Assembly: GCF_014696065.1 (NCBI RefSeq)
Contig: NZ_JACJPL010000027.1
Location: 1 to 64,000 of the forward strand
DNA length: 64,000 nucleotides
Source of the DNA: Leptolyngbya sp. FACHB-261
Lineage (GTDB): Bacteria; Cyanobacteriota; Cyanobacteriia; FACHB-261
Direction: 5' to 3'
Shown here: in pieces, positions 43,547-53,196 of the stretch
How positions within the stretch are numbered: the stretch's first letter is position 1
Layout: the number at the start of each line of letters is the position of its first letter
Notes under the pieces: model-generated
Told to the model about the DNA's origin: nothing
Database searches by the model: none
Seen by the model: the letters and a program-made list of their open reading frames with translations, nothing else
Program-made: the position numbers and the translations under genes

Positions 43547-43640
43547 AACCCGACGGCCTCAAACTCGGTGTCTGAGTTGGGTCAGAACAGGACCTCATGC
43601 CAAGCTGGAGTTATCGGGGTGGACAGGAGTTGAACGGTAC

Positions 43641-44546
43641 ATGCAACTAAGGGCTCACAGCTTATCAAAAAGATACGGCACGTCCGAGGTGGTGCGAGAC
43701 ATCAACCTCGTCCTAGAGCCAGGTCAAGTGCTGGGGTTGTTAGGACCCAACGGAGCCGGTAAAAGCACCACGTTGGGGATGCTGTATGGCATGGTCATCC
43801 CCAGCAGTGGGTTTGTGCGATTGGGCAATTGGGATGTGCAAACCCAAGGACCACAAGCACGGCAGCATATGGGCATTGTCACGCAGGACGACAACCTTGA
43901 TCCGGATTTCAGTGTTCTGGACAATTTGATTTACTTCGCCCGCCACTACCGGCTGACTGGGCTACCTGCCCGACGCCGAGCGGCAGAGGTCTTGCATCTA
44001 GTGGGCTTGGAGGGGCGAGAACAAAGCCGCGTCGAGGAATTGTCTGGAGGCCTCAAGCGACGCCTGGTTCTGGCTAGAGCCCTGCTCAACCAACCGGAAA
44101 TCGTGTTTCTCGATGAACCGACCACAGGGCTGGACCCAGATGCCCGGCAAGACTTTTGGAAACTGGTCACGCAACTCAAGCTATCAGGTTGCGGTTTACT
44201 GTTGACCACGCACTACATGGACGAGGCTGAACGCCTGTGCGATCACCTCATGCTCGTCCAACAGGGTGAAGTCGTGGACCAAGGAACACCACAAGAATTG
44301 ATTGATCGCATTATTGGGCGTGAAGTGGTGGAAGTTGAGGGAGTTTCTATAGAACTCCTCAAACAGCTCGCAGAGGCAGCAGGCAGTTGGTCCCGGCCCT
44401 TCAGTAATGGTTATCTCATTGTGCTGCCAGAGAGAAATGCTCAAGCCTTGCTTAACCAGATTGATCAGGAGCAACCAACGCGCTTGAATCGTCGCCGGGC
44501 CAACTTAGAAGACGTTTTTTTACGACTCACAGGGGCACTACTGTAA
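43641..44546 (+). CDS. ABC-2 exporter ATP-binding protein (NodI/CcmA type)
   Basis: 301 residues. Walker A GPNGAGKST, Q-loop in IVTQDDNLDPDF, signature LSGGLKRRL, Walker B VFLDEPTTGLDPD and the H-loop TTHYMDE are all present, with a C-terminal regulatory extension. It pairs with the permease whose ATG overlaps its stop by one base (TAATG). The pair resembles NodI/NodJ-type drug, polysaccharide or lipo-oligosaccharide exporters. It is preceded by a promoter with a palindromic operator, so probably inducible. Substrate unknown. Confidence 0.92.
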   Translation: MQLRAHSLSKRYGTSEVVRDINLVLEPGQVLGLLGPNGAGKSTTLGMLYGMVIPSSGFVRLGNWDVQTQGPQARQHMGIVTQDDNLDPDFSVLDNLIYFARHYRLTGLPARRRAAEVLHLVGLEGREQSRVEELSGGLKRRLVLARALLNQPEIVFLDEPTTGLDPDARQDFWKLVTQLKLSGCGLLLTTHYMDEAERLCDHLMLVQQGEVVDQGTPQELIDRIIGREVVEVEGVSIELLKQLAEAAGSWSRPFSNGYLIVLPERNAQALLNQIDQEQPTRLNRRRANLEDVFLRLTGALL

Positions 44547-45322
44547 TGAAATGGTCCATTTCTCCCTGGGGAGTTTATTCAGTTTGGCGGCGACATGCCA
44601 AGGTTTATCAAAATACCTGGCTGGTCAATTTTCTGCCGCCAGTTTCTGAACCATTGCTGTATCTCATCGCCTTTGGCTACGGCCTGACGCCGATTGTCGG
44701 TAAGCTAAATTATCACGGTCAATCTTTGACCTATCTGCAATTTATTGCCCCTGGCATGATTGCGGTTGGGGTTTTATTTCAAGCCTTCTTTGAAGGTGCC
44801 TATGGCAGTTTTATTCGGCTCAACTTCCAACGAACTTGGCAGGCATTGCTGACGGCTCCACTGAGCTTTAGTGATGTCTTTGTGGGGGACTGGCTGTGGG
44901 CCGCAACGCGGGGCATGATTGCTGCTTTGATCACCGGTGTCGTAACGGTCCTGTTGGGGTTTTATCCTTGGTCAGGGCTGCTGGTTGCGCTGCCGTTGTT
45001 GATGCTGGGCGCACTTCTATTTAGCGCGATGGGATTGTTAACAGCAGGGTTGGTGCAAACTATTGACCAGGTTAATGTGCCGATTTTCATGCTGATTGTG
45101 CCCATGTTTACGCTGTGTGGCACCTATTTTCCTCGCGAAAATCTGCCCTGGGTATTGCGCACAATCGCATCCCTGCTGCCACTTTCACCAGTAGTCGATC
45201 TAATGCGTTGGCCCTACGGTCTGGCGTTGCTTTGGCCACTGCAAATTCTTTGGCTGTTAGTGTTGATGGTAGTTGCAGCATTCTTGGCCTGGCGACAGAT
45301 TCGCCGCAAGCTGTTTAGCTGA
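44546..45322 (+). CDS. ABC-2 type permease (NodJ family)
   Basis: 258 residues with six hydrophobic helices, ABC2_membrane family. Motifs include SEPLLYLIAFGYGLTPIVG and the conserved FSGTYFP-like region, here TLCGTYFPRENLP. It forms the membrane half of the exporter with the preceding ATPase and is translationally coupled to it. No third component (membrane-fusion protein) follows. Confidence 0.9.
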   Translation: MKWSISPWGVYSVWRRHAKVYQNTWLVNFLPPVSEPLLYLIAFGYGLTPIVGKLNYHGQSLTYLQFIAPGMIAVGVLFQAFFEGAYGSFIRLNFQRTWQALLTAPLSFSDVFVGDWLWAATRGMIAALITGVVTVLLGFYPWSGLLVALPLLMLGALLFSAMGLLTAGLVQTIDQVNVPIFMLIVPMFTLCGTYFPRENLPWVLRTIASLLPLSPVVDLMRWPYGLALLWPLQILWLLVLMVVAAFLAWRQIRRKLFS

Positions 45323-45529
45323 ACGCTCTGCACTTTCAGATCGGACTAGCTCAGGTAGATCAGGCTTTAGGTCAGCAGAATAATAAGTTCACCTCCTACC
45401 CTCTGGGAGCTAGAACTGGCCTCTCTCAGTGCCTCTCCCAATCAGTTTCTCAATAAGGCTTCCCAATACAGGTTGAGCCTGGCCTGATAATCTGTATTTC
45501 CTGTTTCAGCCTCGAAGTCGAGAATTTCT

Positions 45530-46927
45530 ATGGGTCGTGCTATCTCAAAACTACAATTAACCGCTGAGGTGCAGGCCTGCCTCACACTCGCAGTTCCCTT
45601 GGTTGGAGCCAGACTGGCCGAAGTCGCCACAGGCTTCACGGACACAGTCATGATGGGATTGTTAGGCAGCGAGGTTTTGGCGGGGGGAGCTCTGGGCTCC
45701 ATTGTCTTTACCTGGCTGCTGTATGCCTGTGTGGGTGTGACGACAGCCGTGACCCCTTTGGTAGCCGAGGCGCACGGGGCTCAGCAGCCAGCAGAGGTTG
45801 GTCGAGTGGCTTCCCAGTCTTTGTGGCTTCTGCTAGTTCTGGCGATTCCGGCCATCCTGCTGCTCTGGAACATGGGGCCAGTGCTACGGCTATTGGGTCA
45901 AGATGCCAAGATTGTGGCCTTGGCGGAAACCTATTTGCAGGCGATTGCCTGCGGCTTTTTGCCTGCAATTGCCTTTGCAATCTTGAGCAATATTGTGGCG
46001 GCCCTATCACGGCCTCAATCGATTCTGATCATCACAGTTGCTGGCGTGCTGCTTAATGTTGCCGCTAACTATGTCTTGATGTTTGGCAAATTCGGTTTGC
46101 CCGCCTTGGGTCTGGCAGGCATTGGTTGGGGCAGTACCCTGTCTTACTGGGCTATGTTTGCCACTCTAGCCATTTACGTGATGCGCCGACCAGACTTAAA
46201 AGCCTATGGCTTGTTTCAACATCTGCAACGGTTGCGGTGGCCGATGCTGCGCGAAATTCTGCGGTTGGGCTGGCCCAGCGGTGTAGTGACAGCGGCAGAA
46301 ACAGGTCTGTTTACGATTACCGGTTTCTTTATGGGCTACTTGGGCACCGATGTCTTGGCGGCCCACCAAATTGCCCTGCAAACCGCAGCAGTGACGTTCA
46401 TGGTTCCCAGCGGCATCGCTCGGGCTACAGCCGTACGAGTGAGTCAAACCTTAGGTGGCGGTGATGCCAGCCGCAGTCGTTTGGCAGGCTATGTTGCCTT
46501 GGGCATGGGCATAGCGTTTATGGGCTGTATGACCCTATTGTTCTGGCTTTGCCCTGCCAACATTGTTGGTCTGTATCTTGATATTGGCAATCCCGATAAC
46601 TTTCAGGTCACGCAAATTGCGATTGCCCTACTCAGAGTGGGGGCAGTCTTTCAGATATTTGATGCGGTGCAAATCATTGCCACTGGCGCCTTACGAGGTC
46701 TGAAAGATACTCACATCCCCATGGTGATTGCCATCTTCACCTACTGGTGCGTGGGTCTTACTAGTGGTTACCTGCTAGGCATCCAATTCAACCTTGGCGG
46801 CGTTGGTTTCTGGTGGGGTTTAGTCCTTGGGCTTGCTTCAGCTGGAACCATTCTCACTTGGCGCTTCCATGCCCTGATCTCCCCCTTAGTCCGCCGCCAA
46901 CAGTTGCTGGAAATGGGTAGCTACTAG
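45530..46927 (+). CDS. MATE-family multidrug/metabolite exporter
   Basis: 465 residues with 12 predicted helices in two similar halves. Family patterns such as the opening LAVPLVGARLAEVATGFTD, the second-half GWPSGVVTAAETGLF, and ALRGLKDTHIPM near the end fit the DinF/NorM group. Exports cationic drugs or organic metabolites using a Na+ or H+ gradient. ATG 45530 follows the ABC genes by about 200 nt; it may have its own promoter. It is convergent with the formamidase gene. Confidence 0.92.
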   Translation: MGRAISKLQLTAEVQACLTLAVPLVGARLAEVATGFTDTVMMGLLGSEVLAGGALGSIVFTWLLYACVGVTTAVTPLVAEAHGAQQPAEVGRVASQSLWLLLVLAIPAILLLWNMGPVLRLLGQDAKIVALAETYLQAIACGFLPAIAFAILSNIVAALSRPQSILIITVAGVLLNVAANYVLMFGKFGLPALGLAGIGWGSTLSYWAMFATLAIYVMRRPDLKAYGLFQHLQRLRWPMLREILRLGWPSGVVTAAETGLFTITGFFMGYLGTDVLAAHQIALQTAAVTFMVPSGIARATAVRVSQTLGGGDASRSRLAGYVALGMGIAFMGCMTLLFWLCPANIVGLYLDIGNPDNFQVTQIAIALLRVGAVFQIFDAVQIIATGALRGLKDTHIPMVIAIFTYWCVGLTSGYLLGIQFNLGGVGFWWGLVLGLASAGTILTWRFHALISPLVRRQQLLEMGSY

Positions 46928-46944
46928 CCTCTACTAGCCCACCC

Positions 46945-47937
46945 TTAACCCTTATAGGTGCGAGTGGGGGCAGGGAAGCCACAGGATGTACCGTCCTTGT
47001 GTAGAACTTCCTCTTCCCAAGGCAAACGATATTCTCCTTTGACTAGATCTTGCATGTAGGTATAGGGGCAATCCTGCGCGCCACCCTGGACAGCGACATA
47101 GCCCCGGTGTCCGAACTGGTAAGGATTGTTCTCGACGCCCCACAGACGCCGCGCCTCCTGCACCAGTTTGGGCCGTACTTCCCCAGTGATGATTTCGTCG
47201 GCCAAACTATTGCCCGTGACTAGGGGTGTGCCATCAAAGTTGATGATTGTGCCCTCGCCCATCGAGTTAAAGGTGCCATCACTGCCGCACATGCAAACCG
47301 AGGCGGTATAGATCAAATTGCAGAAGGCATTGGCCTGGTTGGTAATATTCCAGGCGTGACGGATAGGGGCAGTGTAACCGGCGGTGCGGAGCATGATGTC
47401 TGCTCCTTTGTAGGCACATTCCCGTGCCATCTCTGGGAACATGCCGTCGTGGCAGATGATCAGGGCCAAGGTGCTGCCATTGGGACCTTTGCAGACTGGA
47501 ATGCCCAGGTTTCCGGGCTCCCAGGGCTCAACTGGCACCCAGGGATGCAGTTTGCGGTAGTAGAGCTGGATTTCGCCCGTGTCGTCAATAATGATGCCGC
47601 TGTTGTAGGGATTGCCGTTGGGGTTATATTCCATCAGCGAAAAGCAGCCCCAGATCTTGTGCTGGCGGCAGGCGGCTTGAAAAGCAGCAACCTCAGGCCC
47701 GTCCAGCCGACACATACTCTCTGGGTTGGTGTCCATCGACAGCCCGTGCAGCGAATACTCTGGAAACACCACCAGGTCCATGCTCGGTAGGTTACGCCGC
47801 GCCTTGGCGACCATGTCGCAGATACGCCCGGTTTGAGTGACCAGATCCTCTGGCGTTGCCACTACTGGCAACTGCAACTGCACTAAACCAATCACGACGC
47901 CATCCGGCGATTTATTTAAGCCACCCAAGCCGCTCAT
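46945..47937 (-). CDS. amiF: formamidase (nitrilase superfamily)
   Basis: 330 residues from MSGLGGLNKSPDGVVIGLVQ; the frame is open to 47970. The nitrilase triad is E60 (VFPEYSLHG), K129 (YYRKLHPW) and C162 (IICHDGMFPE), spaced as in Helicobacter AmiF. The sequence follows AmiF throughout (EPWEPGNLGIPVC, NSMGEGTIINFDGTPL, FGHRGYVAVQGG). It hydrolyses formamide to formate and ammonia, a nitrogen-scavenging step. Aliphatic amidase AmiE is the near alternative. It follows the GAF gene by 120 nt on the same strand. Confidence 0.9.
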   Translation of the reverse strand: MSGLGGLNKSPDGVVIGLVQLQLPVVATPEDLVTQTGRICDMVAKARRNLPSMDLVVFPEYSLHGLSMDTNPESMCRLDGPEVAAFQAACRQHKIWGCFSLMEYNPNGNPYNSGIIIDDTGEIQLYYRKLHPWVPVEPWEPGNLGIPVCKGPNGSTLALIICHDGMFPEMARECAYKGADIMLRTAGYTAPIRHAWNITNQANAFCNLIYTASVCMCGSDGTFNSMGEGTIINFDGTPLVTGNSLADEIITGEVRPKLVQEARRLWGVENNPYQFGHRGYVAVQGGAQDCPYTYMQDLVKGEYRLPWEEEVLHKDGTSCGFPAPTRTYKG

Positions 47938-48057
47938 GCTGCAAGCCCCGTGTACCCCAACTACAGGCAACGATTGAACACCGCTCTCGGGTCTGGGTTT
48001 GTACCTTTAAGCACAAGGTGTGAGCACAAGCGTTGGCTGGAGACGCGAAAACAGACG

Positions 48058-50379
48058 TTAAGGCGCCGGTAATACCTTGGCACGCGCAAATCTTAAACCG
48101 CTAACGCCTTGGAGGGGCTCGATATTACCAGACTCAATCAAAGGCTCAATCCAGCCTTCGCGCATGAGATAACGCAGATATCCCTGGTACTCCTGCTGCT
48201 CTTCATCCGTGGAGTAAACCAGGGTCAGCATTCCCGGCTGCGTAATTCGCATCTGTGTGTGTTCAGCTACGGCTTTTTCGATGCGCTTTTTGACAATTTC
48301 GTAGCGCGTATCGTGGGTGCCACGCACATCGAACAGACGCTCGGCTTTTTCGTTGTGGTAAATCTCTACCGTTGAATCTTGCACCAGCACCAAATGGGCT
48401 ACCCCCATCTCGGCATTAGTATTGCGGATCTCCAAAGTCGCCCGCGCACAGTCGCACATGGCTCGCAATTGCTCGTAGCGCAGACTATGCAAATGGAACT
48501 GACAGAACTGCTGGTCAATTGCAGCCCCGGCATAGATCATGTGGTCGATGCCATCTGTGATCTGGACATCACAGTAATGGGGCGTAATGTGCTGCATGCG
48601 TTGCTGCCAACGCTCCCAAACGTCCCGCAGCAAATGATTGATCTCGTTAACTGCTTGGTCGTAGTGAGCCCGCGCTACATAAACCGCCTGATGCTCATTG
48701 GCACAGGCTGAGCGGTAAGTCTCGACCGCAGTGCGGGCCGCAGCGCTACAGCGACTGAAGTAGTCGAAATGGGCTTCTAGCTGGTGGCTTAAGTAATGGG
48801 CAGCAGTGACCTCAACATCAACTGTGACGCCAGCCCGCAGCTTCTCCAGATGGTCTAGCAGGTCTAGGCGTAGTTGTTCGCCAAACGCCGTTTCTTGAGC
48901 TGCACACACTGTATCTAGAACCTTAAGCCCCAACTTGAATTGGTGCAGCAAGTCGGCCTGGATCGCCCGGTTGCGCTCCTGCGAAGAGCCCCGGATATCG
49001 GAGATGCCGTAAAGCGGATAGACATTGGAGAAGACAATCGGCTCCGGTGGCAGCCCCCAGGTGCGTCGCTCTGACTCCTGTAAAAAGCGCCACTCTACAG
49101 CCGGGTGAATGTTGCTGAAGCGCTGCCGAATCGCTTGACTGACTGCTGTGATAAACGAAGGAATCAGCTGTTTGGCATGGCGACAATCGACCCGGTCGAA
49201 GTGGTTAGGCCGGTCACTGGTCAGACCTACCAAGCCCAGAACCTGTCGATGCCCTGTCCCCGACTCCGCCGCAGGCACAACCAGCGGAATCAACAGCAGC
49301 GAATGCACCCCCTGCTCTAGCAGTTGCCGCTCGCAGTCAGTCTGGCAATCCAACGCCAAGTCGGTCACAGTCCAAACCTGATTGGCTTCTAGGGCGCGCA
49401 CGAACTGAGAGCCCTGCAAAGCTCGCATGGAGTGGGCGGTAACCTCTAATTGCTGATCGGCGTGCCTGAACAGCTTTGCCTGATCGCCTTCGGCACTGAG
49501 AATAATGCTGTTGCTGGCGCGAAACAACGCACGCATCAACTGGTTGAGCTGCTGAAACTTTTCGGGGTGCAGAATCGAATCCCGGTCAATCAACAACTGG
49601 TTGATGCGCCGAATCGTTTCGCGCACCGTCACATCGGATCCTTCAAACAAAATCGATCCCTGAATGCGCCCAAACCGATAGCGCTCTAGATGCAGGTGAC
49701 GCGCAAAGGCATGCAGTTGCTCCGGATCCCGCAGCTTTTCCTCTAGTTCACCCAGGGGCATGCGTTTAGGATCCCAAGCGCCCAACTCCGGCACAGGCGC
49801 CTCTGACTGGGAAATCTTCAGCTCGTCCGGGTGCAGCCAAAACTCTACTAGACGCGGCTCGGGGTAGAGGGGACTGGAGACAGAGGCGACTAGGGGCTCC
49901 TCGAAGGGGCGCAACTCCGACAGCTCTACCTGATACACATCCCGCAGAATCAGATAGAGAATGTGCCGCAGATAAAGATCATGCGCGGGGCGACCATCTA
50001 ACTCATGCAACAGATCGACTAAGCGGGTTTTTACACCCTGACTGGGAGCCAGAACTTCCAATCCCGTAAACTGACAGAAGTAGTCATTGGCATAGCGAAC
50101 GGCCCAGGTGCCCGGTTCAATCACCGCAATCAGCAAACGGCTGCGGCGCTTGAAGCTGTCGAGCCAAGCTAGACGGCGCTTCGCTCCAGACAGCAGTGAG
50201 CTAGGATCAAGATCCCGTTTCGCCCACAGCTCTGGGGCAGGCTGTTCTGTCTGAGCTAGAGATACATCCCCATCGGCTTGGAAACCTGCTTGAAGCGAGT
50301 CCAAACCGCTATCGCCTTCTGTCAACTGGTCTGTGTGGTGCGGAGCAGTCTGATCTTGAGTCGGTAGATGGTCGCTCAT
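48058..50379 (-). CDS. GAF-domain sensory protein without recognised output domain
   Basis: About 773 residues from MSDHLPTQDQTAPHH. After a disordered N-terminus there is a PAS-like segment (about 85-130, VIEPGTWAVRYANDYFCQFTGLE cut by a linker), then a GAF domain at about 270-430. A long C-terminal region contains YPLYGISDIRGSS and several helical stretches, and I cannot assign it. No histidine kinase, cyclase or GGDEF motif is seen. It is upstream of formamidase on the same strand. Soluble; presumably binds a small ligand or senses light/redox. Confidence 0.7.
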   Translation of the reverse strand: MSDHLPTQDQTAPHHTDQLTEGDSGLDSLQAGFQADGDVSLAQTEQPAPELWAKRDLDPSSLLSGAKRRLAWLDSFKRRSRLLIAVIEPGTWAVRYANDYFCQFTGLEVLAPSQGVKTRLVDLLHELDGRPAHDLYLRHILYLILRDVYQVELSELRPFEEPLVASVSSPLYPEPRLVEFWLHPDELKISQSEAPVPELGAWDPKRMPLGELEEKLRDPEQLHAFARHLHLERYRFGRIQGSILFEGSDVTVRETIRRINQLLIDRDSILHPEKFQQLNQLMRALFRASNSIILSAEGDQAKLFRHADQQLEVTAHSMRALQGSQFVRALEANQVWTVTDLALDCQTDCERQLLEQGVHSLLLIPLVVPAAESGTGHRQVLGLVGLTSDRPNHFDRVDCRHAKQLIPSFITAVSQAIRQRFSNIHPAVEWRFLQESERRTWGLPPEPIVFSNVYPLYGISDIRGSSQERNRAIQADLLHQFKLGLKVLDTVCAAQETAFGEQLRLDLLDHLEKLRAGVTVDVEVTAAHYLSHQLEAHFDYFSRCSAAARTAVETYRSACANEHQAVYVARAHYDQAVNEINHLLRDVWERWQQRMQHITPHYCDVQITDGIDHMIYAGAAIDQQFCQFHLHSLRYEQLRAMCDCARATLEIRNTNAEMGVAHLVLVQDSTVEIYHNEKAERLFDVRGTHDTRYEIVKKRIEKAVAEHTQMRITQPGMLTLVYSTDEEQQEYQGYLRYLMREGWIEPLIESGNIEPLQGVSGLRFARAKVLPAP

Positions 50380-50607
50380 AGGCCTTCGGCAATGGAGCAT
50401 TGCCCTCATCTTCTTCTACTTATGACCTTTGCTTCTGGCTGGCCTTTGCTTCTGAGATCAAAGGGGTTTGCCTGGGCCTAGCCTGCCCACTTCATTGCGG
50501 CAGACACCCAGCTGACTGCGGCAGAGATTAAAGGGCACCCCGTTTCTGTTTTCTCCTCACAACCCTAGCCCGCTGCGATAGACTCTCAACCAGTCCTTTT
50601 GCGATTC

Positions 50608-51204
50608 ATGGTTTACACTCGCCCTCTAGCCCGCCTGATCGAACAGCTCCAACGTCTGCCTGGCATTGGTCCCAAGACGGCTCAGCGCTTGGCCTTACAT
50701 CTATTGAAACGCCCAGCGGCTGAAGTCGAAACTCTGGCTCAGGCTTTGTTAGAAGCCCGTGAGCAAGTGGGCTTATGTACCACCTGCTTTCACTTATCTG
50801 CCCAGAACCCCTGCGAAATCTGCCGCGCCAGTAACCGGGACTCGCACGTGCTCTGTGTGGTCGCCGACTCCCGGGATTTGATTGCCATTGAACGCACCCG
50901 CGAGTTCCGAGGGCAATACCACGTGCTGGGCGGGGTGCTGTCGCCAATGGATGGCATTGGTCCTGAACAGTTGCATATCAACGAACTCGTGCATCGAGTC
51001 AGCAAGAACTCGGTTGAAGAGGTCATTCTGGCAATTAGTCCTAGCGTTGAAGGCGACACTACCACTCTCTATGTCGGCAAGTTGATTAAGCCTTTCACTC
51101 GCGTCACCCGCATTGCTTCTGGTGTACCAATGGGCGGCGATTTGGAATATGCCGACGAAGTGACCCTCATACGGGCTTTGGAGGGACGACGGGAATTGGA
51201 TTAG
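50608..51204 (+). CDS. recR: recombination mediator RecR
   Basis: 198 residues from [19 protein letters not shown]; a TTG 9 nt earlier is in frame but unlikely. It has the N-terminal helix-hairpin-helix ([17 protein letters not shown]), the Cys4 zinc site ([16 protein letters not shown]), the Toprim domain ([14 protein letters not shown]) and the C-terminal Walker-B-like [14 protein letters not shown]. With RecO it loads RecA at gaps. Single gene, standard length. Confidence 0.97.
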   Translation: MVYTRPLARLIEQLQRLPGIGPKTAQRLALHLLKRPAAEVETLAQALLEAREQVGLCTTCFHLSAQNPCEICRASNRDSHVLCVVADSRDLIAIERTREFRGQYHVLGGVLSPMDGIGPEQLHINELVHRVSKNSVEEVILAISPSVEGDTTTLYVGKLIKPFTRVTRIASGVPMGGDLEYADEVTLIRALEGRRELD

Positions 51205-51362
51205 GGGCATTGCTCACTGCCGCCTAGATAAAGAGGTCAGATAGCTCTAGCGGGCCTTCTAGTGTCAGTCTGTTGCCGGTCTCTTATCAGCCCTCGCTTG
51301 TTTTGTGAGCTTGCCCCAGCGCAACGGATCAGCAGGTAGCCCAGTTCAGGGAATGGTGGGTG

Positions 51363-52229
51363 ATGCAGACACAAACAAGGGTGCAGCCCAATGTGCAGGT
51401 TCTCGGTCGGCGGTTCGGTGCGTTTGTCATTGATGCCGCAGTTCTCAACTTGCTGCGAATCGTGGTGGGGAATGTCTTTGGTGTTGAACGGTTCACCCAG
51501 GGTTCGCCCTGGGCAGCTACAGTCGGCGGTGCTGCTTGGTTTTCCAGTTCGGTTCAGCTGGACTGGCCCTGGCAGCTATTGCTGTTAGTGACCTACTTCA
51601 TGTTGCAGGAGGCGCTCTTTGGCGCGACCTTAGGCAAGTGGGCTGTGCGCTTACGGGTGGTTGATCTGTCGGGTCGGCGCGTCCGTTGGCTGGGGGCTTT
51701 GGGACGGAATCTGCTGCGCCCAGTCGATTATTGGTTTGCTCTAGGGGCTCTGGTGATGGCACGCTCGCCTAAACGTCAGCGCCTGGGTGATTATCTCGCA
51801 AGTACCTTGGTCGTGGATGCAGACTCAGTGCCTCAGGGTCTTTGTCCACGCGCAGAGGTTCGCCGCAACCGCATAGCGCTGCTGGTGCTGATGCTGCTGT
51901 TTACTGGCTTCTGTGCGGGTTTCTCGTACTATGGCCGTCCGCCTTTGCTGATTCGAAGCTGGGCCAATACGGGCCAATTCTTGTTCAGAGAGCGCGTGGA
52001 CCCATATAGCTTAGGTAAGCCTAGTTCCTACAGACCCACTTCCTACAACTTGGGTAAGCCTAGTCGAGGCAGGGGCAGCATCACTTATCCCATTCGCTAT
52101 CAGCGCACAGGCAGCAATACACCTTGTGAAGGCAAGCTCACCTTGAGGTGGATGAACTTCTGGGAGGGCTGGCGACCGGAAAGCGTTGAGAGCACTTGCG
52201 GTCAGCAGAGAAATCCTGAATCGTTTTAG
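51363..52229 (+). CDS. RDD-family membrane protein with extended C-terminus
   Basis: About 288 residues from MQTQTRVQPNVQ (GTG one codon earlier is possible). The RDD domain has the first Arg in LGRRFGAFVIDAAVL and the double Asp replaced in part, two to three transmembrane helices and GKWAVRLRVVDLSGRRV. A further helix (ALLVLMLLFTGFCAGFSYYG) leads to a polar C-terminal region of about 90 residues with two Cys, probably on the far side of the membrane. Transport function is proposed for the family but not established. A hairpin follows. Confidence 0.8.
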   Translation: MQTQTRVQPNVQVLGRRFGAFVIDAAVLNLLRIVVGNVFGVERFTQGSPWAATVGGAAWFSSSVQLDWPWQLLLLVTYFMLQEALFGATLGKWAVRLRVVDLSGRRVRWLGALGRNLLRPVDYWFALGALVMARSPKRQRLGDYLASTLVVDADSVPQGLCPRAEVRRNRIALLVLMLLFTGFCAGFSYYGRPPLLIRSWANTGQFLFRERVDPYSLGKPSSYRPTSYNLGKPSRGRGSITYPIRYQRTGSNTPCEGKLTLRWMNFWEGWRPESVESTCGQQRNPESF

Positions 52230-52268
52230 CGGCCTATGGCTCGTCTCTTTTCAGAAACAGTTGTTAGC

Positions 52269-52308
52269 TTTTCCTGGCTTGGAGTCGCTCAACTCCAAGC
52301 TAGGGGAA
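52269..52308 (+). terminator. hairpin after the RDD gene
   Basis: A 9-bp core stem (52277-52285 with 52292-52300), extended outward by partial pairing of TTCC and GGGGAA. It has no T-tract, so termination is only probable. Confidence 0.5.
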
Positions 52309-52483
52309 GCGAGGTTTTAGGCGCACTTTTCCGGACAACCTCAAGCTAGGGCTGCAAACCCTAGTGTCTAGATCCAATCTAGATCCAATTAAATTCAGCA
52401 TCTACGGTTACAGCTCTGGCTCAAGCGGCGCTTCATACCGCAAACTCAGCCAGGATTTTCTGAACCACTAGAGGCACACAAAA

Positions 52484-53107
52484 ATGTTTAATCTCAAGCA
52501 CGCAGCCCAGGCTGCGGCCGTTAGCGTTTTGTTGACTGTAACGGCTGGAATTCCGGCTCAAGCTGCAATCATCAGCGGCAAGATTTCGGGAACCGTGACT
52601 CAGCTGATCGGAGGTTATGTTCCCCAAACGGTTCAGCTCGGTAGCCCGATCAGAGGCAGCTATAGTTACGACTCTGAATCAGCTGGAGCATGGGGTCGCG
52701 CATCACTCACAGCGTTTGACCTATCCATTGGCGATAATCCCTTCCGCTTTGACTTGAGCAGCGTGATGGGAGTGGTCCTTCTAGGCGCAGGGTCTGGTGG
52801 AAGCGATCTGCTCAGCGTAGATTTTCGAAACGACGAAGCTGGGACCTTCTTTGGGTTTCCTGGTCCTATTGGTTATGGCTCCCTGAGAGCATCTGCAACT
52901 GAGGGTGACGGAATTTTTTCTCTCATGGCAGGTCGATATGATGACCTTGAATACTATGGCTATATCGAGTCGGACAACATAGTTGCTCGCCCTGATGGTT
53001 CTACGCCTGCCATCCCTGCACCTGCCTTAATGCCCGGTTTAGTTGGCTTGGGCATGGCTGCTTGGCGTAAACAACGCCAGAATCAAGACACTATCGAAGT
53101 TTCCTAA
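52484..53107 (+). CDS. PEP-CTERM-type exported protein, copy 1
   Basis: 207 residues. Signal peptide to about AQAA, a beta-rich middle (LGSPIRGSYSYDSE, TAFDLSIGDNPFRF), and a sorting tail with AIPAPALMPGLVGLGMAAW followed by RKQRQ. Such tails are recognised by an exosortase and processed for surface display or export into extracellular polymer. It is the first of three paralogues in tandem on the plus strand, all starting ISGKISGTVT or close to it after the signal. Function beyond export unknown. Confidence 0.85.
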   Translation: MFNLKHAAQAAAVSVLLTVTAGIPAQAAIISGKISGTVTQLIGGYVPQTVQLGSPIRGSYSYDSESAGAWGRASLTAFDLSIGDNPFRFDLSSVMGVVLLGAGSGGSDLLSVDFRNDEAGTFFGFPGPIGYGSLRASATEGDGIFSLMAGRYDDLEYYGYIESDNIVARPDGSTPAIPAPALMPGLVGLGMAAWRKQRQNQDTIEVS

Positions 53108-53180
53108 ACCAACAGGGAATGGTTGCTTGGCGTAAACAACGCCAAGCAACCAAGGCATTATCAAAGTTTCTTGAACCAAC
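53108..53180 (+). pseudogene. 3' scar of a lost PEP-CTERM paralogue
   Basis: Bases 53118-53176 repeat the last codons and 3' flank of copy 1 (ATGGNTGCTTGGCGTAAACA, then a matching ATCAAAGTTTC and an ACCAACA flank) without the rest of a gene. A perfect 13-bp stem (53121-53133 with 53139-53151) has formed there. It marks a deleted or recombined fourth copy. Confidence 0.7.
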
Positions 53181-53196
53181 AGCAGTGGAAGCCAAA

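Noticed and set aside
45442-45702. Minus-strand ORF at the MATE start
   Set aside because: It is antisense to the strongly supported MATE gene and has shadow-type composition.
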